In this document: one piece after another, positions 53,409 to 59,781 of the stretch
How the letters are laid out: each line of letters opens with the position of its first letter
How positions within the stretch are numbered: position 1 is the first letter of the stretch
Assembly (NCBI GenBank): GCA_963748095.1
Contig: CAVVIO010000004.1
Span: 1 to 59,781, forward strand
Reading direction: 5' to 3'
DNA from: CAVVIO01 sp963748095
GTDB lineage: Bacteria; Bacteroidota; Bacteroidia; Bacteroidales; UBA10428
DNA length: 59,781 nucleotides
Program-made: the position numbers and the translations under genes
Notes under the pieces: generated by a model
Told to the model about the DNA's origin: nothing
Seen by the model: only the letters and a program-made list of their open reading frames with translations
Databases searched by the model: none

Positions 53409-53438
53409 CAAATCTAATAAAATTTATTAGAATCCAAA
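53409..53438 (-). promoter_or_regulatory. Bacteroidota-type promoter of susC
   Basis: On the minus strand a TTTG (53435-53438) and a TAGATTTG (53409-53416) are separated by 18 bases, close to the consensus TTTG-N19-23-TAnnTTTG. Transcription would start near 53402, giving a leader of about 70 bases before susC. Confidence 0.65.
53413..53431. promoter_or_regulatory. Perfect palindrome in the susC promoter spacer (candidate operator)
   Basis: TCTAATAAAATTTATTAGA has perfect 9-base arms around one central base. It fills the spacer between the two promoter boxes and overlaps the -7 element by 4 bases, a classic place for a repressor site. No binding protein is known for it. Confidence 0.5.
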
Positions 53439-53502
53439 CAGCTTATAAATAAGTTTAATGATTAAATGACAAAAAAATAATCAACTGCGGGATTTTATTC
53501 AT

Positions 53503-53542
53503 AACCTTTATTACCGGATTTCATCCGGATCAAATTAAGGTT
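53503..53542. promoter_or_regulatory. Nested inverted repeats upstream of the susC promoter
   Basis: CCGGAT (53514-53519) and ATCCGG (53523-53528) pair with a 3-base loop, inside a wider AACCTT (53503-53508)/AAGGTT (53537-53542) pair. The site is about 65 bases upstream of the -33 box, where an activator could bind. Confidence 0.35.
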
Positions 53543-53600
53543 AATTTACTGATTTTTAACTTGTGTTTAAAAAAGTATACGTTTCTATTCATATGTGAAA

Positions 53601-53620
53601 TTTAGGTTTATAATTAGGTT
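53601..53620. repeat. Direct repeat copy 2 (upstream of susC)
   Basis: TTTAGGTTTATAATTAGGTT, the second copy of the leader repeat at 53343-53361, about 258 bases away and in the same direction. Confidence 0.65.
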
Positions 53621-54041
53621 TTTTTCAATTAGCATAAATATACGAATATCTTTACAAACACTATGGTTGAGTTCAAATCTAAAAAAAAAAATATAAAAAA
53701 AAAACTACAAATAACATATGACAGTATTGTTATGGAATTTTATTGTATAAAAACAAGTTTATCTCCATTATTACATCATGCAAATTAATATTAAATTACT
53801 GAATTTATGTACTTTGTAACTTTATACGGGTTCAGAAATTTTTTTCAGAATAAGATGAATTTTAAATTGTACATCAGGATAAAACAGCTTTTTTTAACAG
53901 AATATTTATGCATTAAAAATTTATACACTTTAATTGCGCCGATGCTTGAAGATGTTGTAACCGTTACTGAATATCGCTTATAGAAACTGTATATTTCAGT
54001 TAATTTTGAAATACTATTCCAGCAAGTTTAAATCTATAATA

Positions 54042-55286
54042 TCAATGTAGAAAATAAGCAAGAAGAACGCCCAGATAATTGCCGATGGCATATCCCATTA
54101 TTCCTACCGTCAGCCCGGAAACAATCACTTCTTTATTGTGTATGGCTCCTGCAACCATAGGTACAAAGGGTGGTGAACAGATAAGTGCTGCAGAAGTTAC
54201 CATTACTGTGTCGGCATCCACTTTAAACAGTCTGGCCAGCAGCATATGGAGTAATAGTGAGCCAAAGATAGCGAGGGTGACATACATAAATAATTGCCAG
54301 GAAATATCAACAAGTTTTGTAATATCTGCCATAGAAGCTACAACAATACTGAACACAAGGATAAAATATATACCCAATTCGAAAGTCTTTTCTATTTTGT
54401 TTATGGAAGGAATCATTGAAAATAGGATGCTCAGGGTTGTAATTGTAAGAATGACAACAATCATCAACAGGCTTTCCGGCACCAAAAGGCTTAATCCGCC
54501 AGCTATAGCAAATATCAAAAGTGAAAGACCCAGTGCTTTTAGCAAGGGAACCATGTATTTTTTTTGCAATATCCCATGATAAGCGCTTTCGGTAAAAAGA
54601 GGAATTTTTACCCAGTTATTGTGAAAGTCAGGATATGGTAAAAGGAAACTCCGGAAGATTTTTTTCCCGATAGTAATCAGGAAAAACAAATAAACTACTG
54701 AAACAATAGTATCATATGTATGTGTGATAATATAGGTATCCGGGTCGACATTCAACATCATCTTGAGGGCCGCCAGGTTTGGCGTGCCTCCTGTATAAAG
54801 TCCTACCAGCATCCCGCTGATCTTCCATAAATCGTGAATCTTTCCATTAAATATGAAAAAACCTGCTGAAACTACCAGTAAAACAGCTATCACGGCCAGT
54901 ACCATCGATAACAGTGCTTTACCAGCCATTTTGAACCAGTTACGGATATCGAGTGAAAAAAGTAATAAAGGAATTGCTATGGGAATAGTTATAGTTGTGA
55001 AAATGTCCTGAATTTTTCTTATCCGGAAAAGCAGTACATCATCGCCGTTTAATATTCCCTGTGCTTTCAGCTTCAATACCTCGTTCAGTGATAATTTATC
55101 GCCGGAAACCAATAAATTGTAAAGTTGATCGCTCCCGGAAGGGATCAATCCGATATGTCCCAAAAATAATCCGAAAATATAAGCAATTATGATGGCACCG
55201 ATCCGGTTGGCAATTTTATTTTTCCCTGTGAGATAAATAATAAAAACCGGGATAAATACATAGGAAAGGGCAAGAATTACGAGCAC
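54042..55286 (-). CDS. DUF819 family membrane protein, putative transporter
   Basis: The 414-residue protein has about 10-12 membrane helices in two similar halves. DUF819 marks are the start with LALSYVFIPVFIIYL, TITIPIAIPLLLFSLDI, the GLYTGGTPNLAALKMML segment (the G-G-T-x-N-x-A-A motif of the family), and SAALICSPPFVPMVAGA. The fold is related to the sodium symporter group (YjcL/DUF819), but the substrate is not known. It is a single gene between the fabI terminator (upstream on its strand) and a 700-base gap. Confidence 0.85.
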   Translation of the reverse strand: MLVILALSYVFIPVFIIYLTGKNKIANRIGAIIIAYIFGLFLGHIGLIPSGSDQLYNLLVSGDKLSLNEVLKLKAQGILNGDDVLLFRIRKIQDIFTTITIPIAIPLLLFSLDIRNWFKMAGKALLSMVLAVIAVLLVVSAGFFIFNGKIHDLWKISGMLVGLYTGGTPNLAALKMMLNVDPDTYIITHTYDTIVSVVYLFFLITIGKKIFRSFLLPYPDFHNNWVKIPLFTESAYHGILQKKYMVPLLKALGLSLLIFAIAGGLSLLVPESLLMIVVILTITTLSILFSMIPSINKIEKTFELGIYFILVFSIVVASMADITKLVDISWQLFMYVTLAIFGSLLLHMLLARLFKVDADTVMVTSAALICSPPFVPMVAGAIHNKEVIVSGLTVGIMGYAIGNYLGVLLAYFLH

Positions 55287-55304
55287 TTGAATTTAGTTTA
55301 GATG

Positions 55305-55337
55305 AAAAAAGGCATCATTTCAATAAGAAATGATGCC
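55305..55337 (-). terminator. Rho-independent terminator of fabI
   Basis: On the minus strand GGCATCATTTC and GAAATGATGCC are perfect 11-base arms around TTATT, followed by TTTTTT. It lies 24 bases past the fabI stop. Confidence 0.93.
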
Positions 55338-55360
55338 TAAAACTAATCGTTTTTTTCTAA

Positions 55361-56191
55361 TTATGGACATTCTTTAAAACTTTTGTCATACTGTATCATC
55401 GCTTTCTGGCTCATTCCCATACTCGAGAAACCACCATCGTGATAAAGATTTTGCATGGTTACCTTTCGTGTGAGATCCGAAAACAGGGTAATACAATAAT
55501 CAGCACAGTCTTCAGCCGTTGCATTTCCTAATGGCGACATGCGTTCGGTAAAATCAATCAGCGAATCGATGCCTTTTACACCACTACCGGCAGTTGTCAT
55601 GGTTGGCGATTGTGATATCGTATTTATCCTGATCTTTTTATCCCTTCCATAAATATAACCGAAACTGCGGGCAATGGATTCGAGAACAGCTTTGGCATCG
55701 GCCATGTCATTGTACTCATACAATACCCGTTGCGCTGCAACATAAGACAAAGCCACTACAGATCCCCACTCACTGATGGCATCGAGTTTCCGGCATACTA
55801 AAAGGACCTTGTGGAAAGAAAGTGCCGATATATCAATTGTTTTCAGGTAATAGTCGTAACTAAGCGCATCATAAGATAAACCCTTTCGTACATTTGGCGA
55901 CATACCAATGGAATGCAGGATAAAGTCAATTTTGCCCCCCAATAATTCCATCGATTTGGTCACCAGGTTTTCAAGGTCTTCCACATTGGTAGCGTCGGCT
56001 GCAATAACTCCGGCATTACATTGTTCGCCCAACTTGTGGGTGTCTCCCATGCGTAAGGCCACAGCTGTATTCGACAATACAAATGTTGCTCCTTCTTCAT
56101 GTGCTTTCTCAGCAACTTTCCATGCAATCGATTTATCATTCAAGGCACCAAAAATTATCCCTCTTTTACCTTTTAATAAATTATAAGCCAT
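55361..56191 (-). CDS. fabI: Enoyl-[acyl-carrier-protein] reductase (NADH)
   Basis: FabI makes the last reduction in each round of fatty acid elongation. The 276-residue protein has the FabI-type nucleotide site (GIIFGALNDKSIAWKVAE), LHSIGMSPN, and the catalytic residues Tyr150, Tyr160 and Lys167 (YEYNDMADAK), spaced as in E. coli FabI (146/156/163). NTISQSPTMTTAGSGVKG and the late HDGGFSSMG are also family marks. The sequence is more like the FabI branch common in Bacteroidota than the E. coli type. Upstream is a structured 270-base region after recN. Confidence 0.93.
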   Translation of the reverse strand: MAYNLLKGKRGIIFGALNDKSIAWKVAEKAHEEGATFVLSNTAVALRMGDTHKLGEQCNAGVIAADATNVEDLENLVTKSMELLGGKIDFILHSIGMSPNVRKGLSYDALSYDYYLKTIDISALSFHKVLLVCRKLDAISEWGSVVALSYVAAQRVLYEYNDMADAKAVLESIARSFGYIYGRDKKIRINTISQSPTMTTAGSGVKGIDSLIDFTERMSPLGNATAEDCADYCITLFSDLTRKVTMQNLYHDGGFSSMGMSQKAMIQYDKSFKECP

Positions 56192-56310
56192 GTTTAAGAA
56201 TTTTTCTGATTAATAGTGGTGCAAAGATAAGCCTTGAATCGAAAATGAAAAAACAATTTAGAATAAATAAAAATAATTACACCGGGAAAGGACTGTCAAT
56301 TCAGGAAAAA

Positions 56311-56412
56311 ACACTAATTAGTGTCGGCAAGAAAACTCCATTTTCTGCGTTACGCTTGTCAGAAAATTCCTCATTTACATTAGTAAACTGCGGATTTTCT
56401 GACTTCGCAAGC
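56311..56412. repeat. Structured palindromic element between recN and fabI
   Basis: A 14-base perfect palindrome ACACTAATTAGTGT (56311-56324) is followed by three alternating copies of one octamer: ATTTTCTG (56340-56347), CAGAAAAT (56360-56367) and ATTTTCTG (56394-56401). The second and third copies pair around an inner TTTAC-ATTA-GTAAA hairpin (56374-56387), and outside them GCTTG (56354-56358) pairs with CAAGC (56408-56412). This many nested arms is not expected in ordinary spacer DNA. It may be an interspersed repeat or a structured leader of fabI. Confidence 0.6.
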
Positions 56413-56460
56413 CTTGAAAATGAACTTTTCTTATCCGTCACCGGACTTTTCGGGCAAGCA

Positions 56461-58116
56461 CTAATTATTAAGTAATTCACGTGCATTCTGAATAGCGGCA
56501 CCGGTCAATGATTCGCCACTTAACATTTTGGCAATTTCGGTTTCACGTTCCTGTTGCGAAAGTAGTTTAATAAAAGTGCGGGAGGTATTTTCATCATCTT
56601 CTTTATACACCATGTAATGAAAATCGCCTTTGCTGGCAACCTGTGGTAAATGTGTAATGTTCAATACCTGCATGGAACCCGACATTTTTTTTATGATATT
56701 ACCCACTTTATCTGCTACTTCACCTGACACACCTGAATCTATTTCATCCAGAATGATAGTAGGTAAACCAGTCGAGTCGGATAATAATGATTTAATGCTT
56801 AGCATAAGACGCGAAAGTTCTCCGCCGGAAGCAACCTTTGAAATATCGAGTAACCCGACATTTTTATTGGCATTGAATAAAAAGCGGATCTGGTCGGTGC
56901 CCGATCCGGTAAAATCATTCGTCCTTTCAGCGCCTATTTTGAATGTAGCGCCGGGCATACCCATATCACTCAACAGAGAAATTATAATTGCTTCAAACTT
57001 TGGAAAACTTAAGCGGCGTTTTTTGCTTAGTGCATCAGCCAGTTCTTCTACGGCTTTAAGACTTTGTTCCTGTTGCTTTTTTAATTCGATTAGTTTTGAA
57101 TCGTATTCGTCTATATCTTCTAATTTCTGCTGCAATTCATCTTTTATTTTCAGCAACTCATCCAGGGTTGTCACTTTATGTTTTTGCTGCAGGCTGTAGA
57201 TCAGATCGAGCCGTTCGGAAACAAAAACCTGTCGTTGCGGGTCCATACTCACCGACTCATTTATTCCATCGAGTTCTGTTGCAATATCTTTCAGTTCAAT
57301 ATAGGAACTTTCGAGCCGGGCCGACAGATCACCTTCACCCGGTAAATACCGGTTAATCCGGGCAATTAACGATTTAATCTGATTAAGCTGATTCACTGCC
57401 GATTGTTCGTCGTCATATAAAGCCTGAAGAGCGCCTGTAAGGTTCGTTTTAATTTCTTCGGCATGATTTAACTGCTCCAGTTCCTTTTCCAGTTCTTCCT
57501 GTTCGTTGGCTTGCAGACCTGCTTCCTGCAACTGGGTATACTGAAACTGCCAGTAATCGTAATCTGCCTTCGACTGCCTTGCCGTTTCCTCTAATTCTTT
57601 ATAAGCCGCATTTACCTTTTTAAATTGCTGATAAGCCGATTTGTAATTCATCAGCTCACCATTATTACCGGCAAATGCATCGACTACCTTTAACTGAAAT
57701 TCATTGTTGTTCAGTTCCAGGCTCTGATGCTGGGAATGTATATCCACCAGCTGCAAGGCCAGTTCCCTTAAAATATTCAGATTTACTGGCGTATCGTTTA
57801 TGAAGGCACGCGATTTACCGTTAGCCCCTATTTCCCTTCGTAAAATAGTCCGTTTTTCGTAATCGAGATCATTTTCACGGAAGAAACCCTCCAGGTCATA
57901 TCCGGAAATGTCATATACTCCTTCTACAATACATTTTTTTGATTTATCGAACAGAACATCCGTATCGGCCCTTTTTCCAAGAATTAATGAAAGCGCCCCA
58001 AGGAGTATCGACTTCCCCGCCCCTGTTTCGCCTGTAATGATACTCAATCCTTTATTGAATTCGATCTCAAGCTTTTCAATCAATGCGTAATTCTCGATAT
58101 GTAGTCCTTTTAGCAT
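56461..58116 (-). CDS. recN: DNA repair protein RecN
   Basis: RecN is an SMC-like ATPase that acts on double-strand breaks. The 551-residue protein has an N-terminal Walker A (ITGETGAGKSILLGAL), a coiled-coil arm (about 150-360) with heptad-rich sequences such as ELEKELEQLNHAEEIKTNL, and a C-terminal ABC signature (VASGGELSRLMLSIKSLL) and Walker B (TIILDEIDSGVSGEVAD). Length and order are standard. Its stop is followed by the structured element before fabI. Its 5' end is 196 bases from the selD stop. Confidence 0.95.
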   Translation of the reverse strand: MLKGLHIENYALIEKLEIEFNKGLSIITGETGAGKSILLGALSLILGKRADTDVLFDKSKKCIVEGVYDISGYDLEGFFRENDLDYEKRTILRREIGANGKSRAFINDTPVNLNILRELALQLVDIHSQHQSLELNNNEFQLKVVDAFAGNNGELMNYKSAYQQFKKVNAAYKELEETARQSKADYDYWQFQYTQLQEAGLQANEQEELEKELEQLNHAEEIKTNLTGALQALYDDEQSAVNQLNQIKSLIARINRYLPGEGDLSARLESSYIELKDIATELDGINESVSMDPQRQVFVSERLDLIYSLQQKHKVTTLDELLKIKDELQQKLEDIDEYDSKLIELKKQQEQSLKAVEELADALSKKRRLSFPKFEAIIISLLSDMGMPGATFKIGAERTNDFTGSGTDQIRFLFNANKNVGLLDISKVASGGELSRLMLSIKSLLSDSTGLPTIILDEIDSGVSGEVADKVGNIIKKMSGSMQVLNITHLPQVASKGDFHYMVYKEDDENTSRTFIKLLSQQERETEIAKMLSGESLTGAAIQNARELLNN

Positions 58117-58214
58117 AAATCAGGTTCATTGAACGGTGATAAAAATACTAAAATTTGAAAAGCAAACGGATATATTTAGGGGCATACTTGTGAGCGTTTT
58201 TTCAACTGATATAT

Positions 58215-58244
58215 AAAAAAACCCTGAAGGTTATCGAAAACCTT
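58215..58244 (-). terminator. Possible terminator of selD
   Basis: On the minus strand AAGGTT-TTCGAT-AACCTT is followed by CAGGGTTTTTTT. The stem is only 6-7 pairs, so confidence is moderate. A second GC-rich hairpin (TGCCCG-GCGATT-CGGGCA) lies at 58280-58297, just after the selD stop. Confidence 0.45.
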
Positions 58245-58312
58245 TAAAATTTAACCACTATGTCAGCTACGGACAAAGATGCCCGGCGATTCGGGCAGCT
58301 GAAGAATTCTGC

Positions 58313-59347
58313 TCAAAACACCTTTATGAAATGCTCCCCGGTTTTTTTTATCATTTTCCCGAAAGGTTGCAGGCTAAGTCCGTGTTTGGCTATTAAAGTG
58401 AGAAATTCGGCTTTTCCTGCAGGATCGACAGCCACCAGCAAGCCGCCGCTGGTTTGCGGATCGCAAAGCAGGTGTTTCTGAGGTTCGCTTACCGGGGCTA
58501 TTTTGTCGCCATAGCTTTTCCAGTTACGGAAAGTACCTCCGGGGAAACTTTTCTTTTCCATGTAGTCTTCCAGTCCGGGGATAACCGGGACTTTGCCGAA
58601 TTCAATCTCTGCCGCCAGGCTGCTGCCTTCGCAAATCTCGAGCAGGTGTCCCAGCAACCCGAAGCCGGTAACATCGGTCATGGCTTTTACTCCCGGCAGG
58701 TCCGACAATACCGTTCCCAACTTGTTCAGGGTGGTCATAATCTCCACGGCTTTTGCCAGATCGGCAGCATTTACAAATCCTTTTTTTTGTGCAGTAGTGA
58801 TAATCCCGATACCGATGGGTTTGGTAAGGTACAGTTCGCAACCTTCGGTGGCTGTATTGTTCTTTTTAACCTTATCCGTATCAACCACGCCAGTTACTGC
58901 CAGCCCGAATACCGGATCACTGATATCAATACTATGTCCGCCTGAAAGCGCGATGCCTGCCTGGTCGCAAACCAGCCGGGCTCCTTCTATAACGGTTCGT
59001 GCTGTTTCTTTCGGCAGCTTGTCGAGCGGCCATCCCAGCACAGCAATAGCCATTACCGGACTCCCACCCATGGCGTATATGTCACTGATGGCATTGGTAG
59101 CAGCAATACGACCGAAATCGTAGGGATCGTCTACAATTGGAGTAAAAAAATCGGTGGTGCTAATAATAGCTTTTCCTCCGCCGATATCGTATACGGCAGC
59201 ATCGTCGTGACTTTCATTTCCAACCAGCAGGCTGGGATGCGCTGTATAGCTGATATTGCTTTGTAGTATCTCTTCCAGATCTCGGGGGGATATTTTACAT
59301 CCGCAACCTGCGCCGGGACTAAATTGTGTTAATTTCGGAATTTCCAT
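58313..59347 (-). CDS. selD: Selenide, water dikinase (selenophosphate synthase)
   Basis: SelD makes selenophosphate from selenide and ATP, the selenium donor for tRNA and, where present, selenocysteine. The 344-residue protein starts MEIPKLTQFSPGAGCGCK; Cys15, Cys17 and Lys18 match the E. coli Cys17-Cys19-Lys20 active site, with ordinary Cys codons and no selenocysteine. ATP/metal motifs (DDAAVYDIGG, TTDFFTPIVDDPYDFG, GGHSIDISDP and TDVTGFGLLGHL) are intact. The start overlaps the end of mnmH by 29 bases, so the two are translated together. The context points to selenium use in tRNA wobble uridine. No selA or selB is seen. Confidence 0.95.
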   Translation of the reverse strand: MEIPKLTQFSPGAGCGCKISPRDLEEILQSNISYTAHPSLLVGNESHDDAAVYDIGGGKAIISTTDFFTPIVDDPYDFGRIAATNAISDIYAMGGSPVMAIAVLGWPLDKLPKETARTVIEGARLVCDQAGIALSGGHSIDISDPVFGLAVTGVVDTDKVKKNNTATEGCELYLTKPIGIGIITTAQKKGFVNAADLAKAVEIMTTLNKLGTVLSDLPGVKAMTDVTGFGLLGHLLEICEGSSLAAEIEFGKVPVIPGLEDYMEKKSFPGGTFRNWKSYGDKIAPVSEPQKHLLCDPQTSGGLLVAVDPAGKAEFLTLIAKHGLSLQPFGKMIKKTGEHFIKVF

Positions 59348-59781
59348 GTATGTAATTTTTTGTGTAACCCAGTAAGTGTTCTGCTCGCTTCTCCATTGGC
59401 AGGCTTTGCATATCGAAGCGGTGTACCAGTTTTTCCGGACGCGTATTTAATCCATAACTATATGTTTTATCGTAATACCCGAGAGCCAGTAAGGCTGCCC
59501 CTGCATAATCCCCGTTTTCAATAGATTTGATGGCTTTTTGTGAAGCTGCGCCTCCCAGGCGCCTTGTGATTTTTTGTATTGCCTCTATTAATTGTTTCTT
59601 TCCTGAATTGGCATAATAGCTGACCAGACGTTCAGTGCGTTCTTTTCCGGAGACATCTGCCACTAGCACAGGTGCTTTTCTTATCTGTTCAAAAAGGGCA
59701 GCAGGGATTATGTTGACTCCGATGTTCCGGCTTTCATCTTCTACCCAGACCGGTTTTTCAAGATTCAACTTGTCAAGGTGA
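59319..59781 (-). CDS. mnmH: tRNA 2-selenouridine synthase, C-terminal part (5' end outside window)
   Basis: The frame is open to the window edge, so the gene starts outside; the TTG near 59768 is not a real start. The visible 154 residues match the C-terminal half of MnmH (SelU/YbbB), which replaces sulfur by selenium in 2-thiouridine of tRNA. KPVWVEDESRNIGVNIIP is the signature, followed by APVLVADVSGKERTERLV and a helical tail. The N-terminal rhodanese domain with its catalytic Cys and the P-loop must lie upstream. It overlaps selD by 29 bases; SelD supplies its selenophosphate. Confidence 0.85.
   Translation of the reverse strand, partial: HLDKLNLEKPVWVEDESRNIGVNIIPAALFEQIRKAPVLVADVSGKERTERLVSYYANSGKKQLIEAIQKITRRLGGAASQKAIKSIENGDYAGAALLALGYYDKTYSYGLNTRPEKLVHRFDMQSLPMEKRAEHLLGYTKNYIHGNSEINTI

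Larger units (their letters stand above)
53333..54041. other. Upstream region of the sus locus, no gene
   Basis: This 709-base AT-rich gap lies upstream of susC (minus) and downstream of nothing else, since the next gene (DUF819) is also on the minus strand and ends at 54042. It holds the susC promoter, a palindrome in its spacer, nested inverted repeats and a duplicated 19-20-base sequence, each listed separately. The rest (53650-54041) holds no gene or structure that I could see. No anti-sigma, HTCS or other regulator gene is in this window. Confidence 0.6.

Noticed and set aside
56630..57199. 189-codon open frame opposite recN
   Set aside because: It is antisense to recN's conserved motifs and is rich in Ser/Leu/Ile from reversed Glu/Lys/Asp codons, a typical shadow.
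1..59781. CRISPR arrays, tRNAs, rRNAs, IS ends or prophage genes
   Set aside because: Looked for in the intergenic stretches on both strands and none was seen. No direct-repeat arrays, no cloverleaf with a T-loop, no transposase or integrase.

Overview
The window looks like a chromosomal segment of a Bacteroidota bacterium, most likely from the order Bacteroidales or a close relative. The supporting signs are a SusC/SusD outer-membrane uptake locus, three proteins ending in type IX secretion (T9SS) sorting domains, a bacterial V-type ATPase operon containing a DUF2764 gene, TAnnTTTG-type promoter elements, AT-rich intergenic DNA and little Shine-Dalgarno signal. I see no rRNA, tRNA, CRISPR array, phage gene or transposase. 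Most genes are housekeeping.

Layout. 1-2.3 kb: the end of a T9SS cargo gene, then a T9SS-sorted secreted protein paired with a small four-helix membrane protein. 2.3-5.1 kb (-): SAM hydrolase, MazG and Fe-type alcohol dehydrogenase, divergent from phoH-purC and a LysM/binding-protein fusion (5.2-9.3 kb). 9.3-15.8 kb (-): a membrane-anchored orphan receiver, class II photolyase, zwf-pgl and an SLC12-like transporter. 16-18.5 kb (+): an ankyrin/beta-barrel protein, a lipoprotein and a LysE exporter. 18.5-21.4 kb (-): a SiaC-like protein, two unknown secreted proteins and a TtcA-like tRNA thiolase. 21.6-30.3 kb (+): a 59-residue lipoprotein, the seven-gene V-ATPase operon and a DUF456 protein. 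30.4-41.2 kb: CAP protein, RRM protein, ornithine carbamoyltransferase, ftsK-lolA, a 7TM-HD phosphohydrolase, an NlpC/P60 peptidase and an FMN-binding lipoprotein. 41.3-44.1 kb (-): cysC-cysD-cysN for sulfate activation. 44.4-47.1 kb (+): a T9SS serine peptidase. 47.8-53.4 kb (-): susC-susD-lipoprotein. 54-59.8 kb (-): DUF819 transporter, fabI, recN, and overlapping mnmH-selD for selenium use in tRNA.

Four genes (mazG, lysE-type, the S1 peptidase and susC) are broken by six single-base indels, five of them in short homopolymer runs. Removing the indels restores full family length in every case, so sequence or assembly error is likelier than decay. The reconstructed lengths are about 257, 200, 888 and 1055 residues.

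I found no obvious new defence or mobile system. The best leads are: a tail-anchored receiver with Glu at the phosphorylation site; the secreted-protein/small-membrane-protein pair at 0.7-1.9 kb; the ankyrin/beta-barrel plus lipoprotein unit; a 19-bp palindrome filling the spacer of a good susC promoter; a highly structured element between recN and fabI; and a V-ATPase K subunit carrying a set of residues resembling known sodium-binding rotors.
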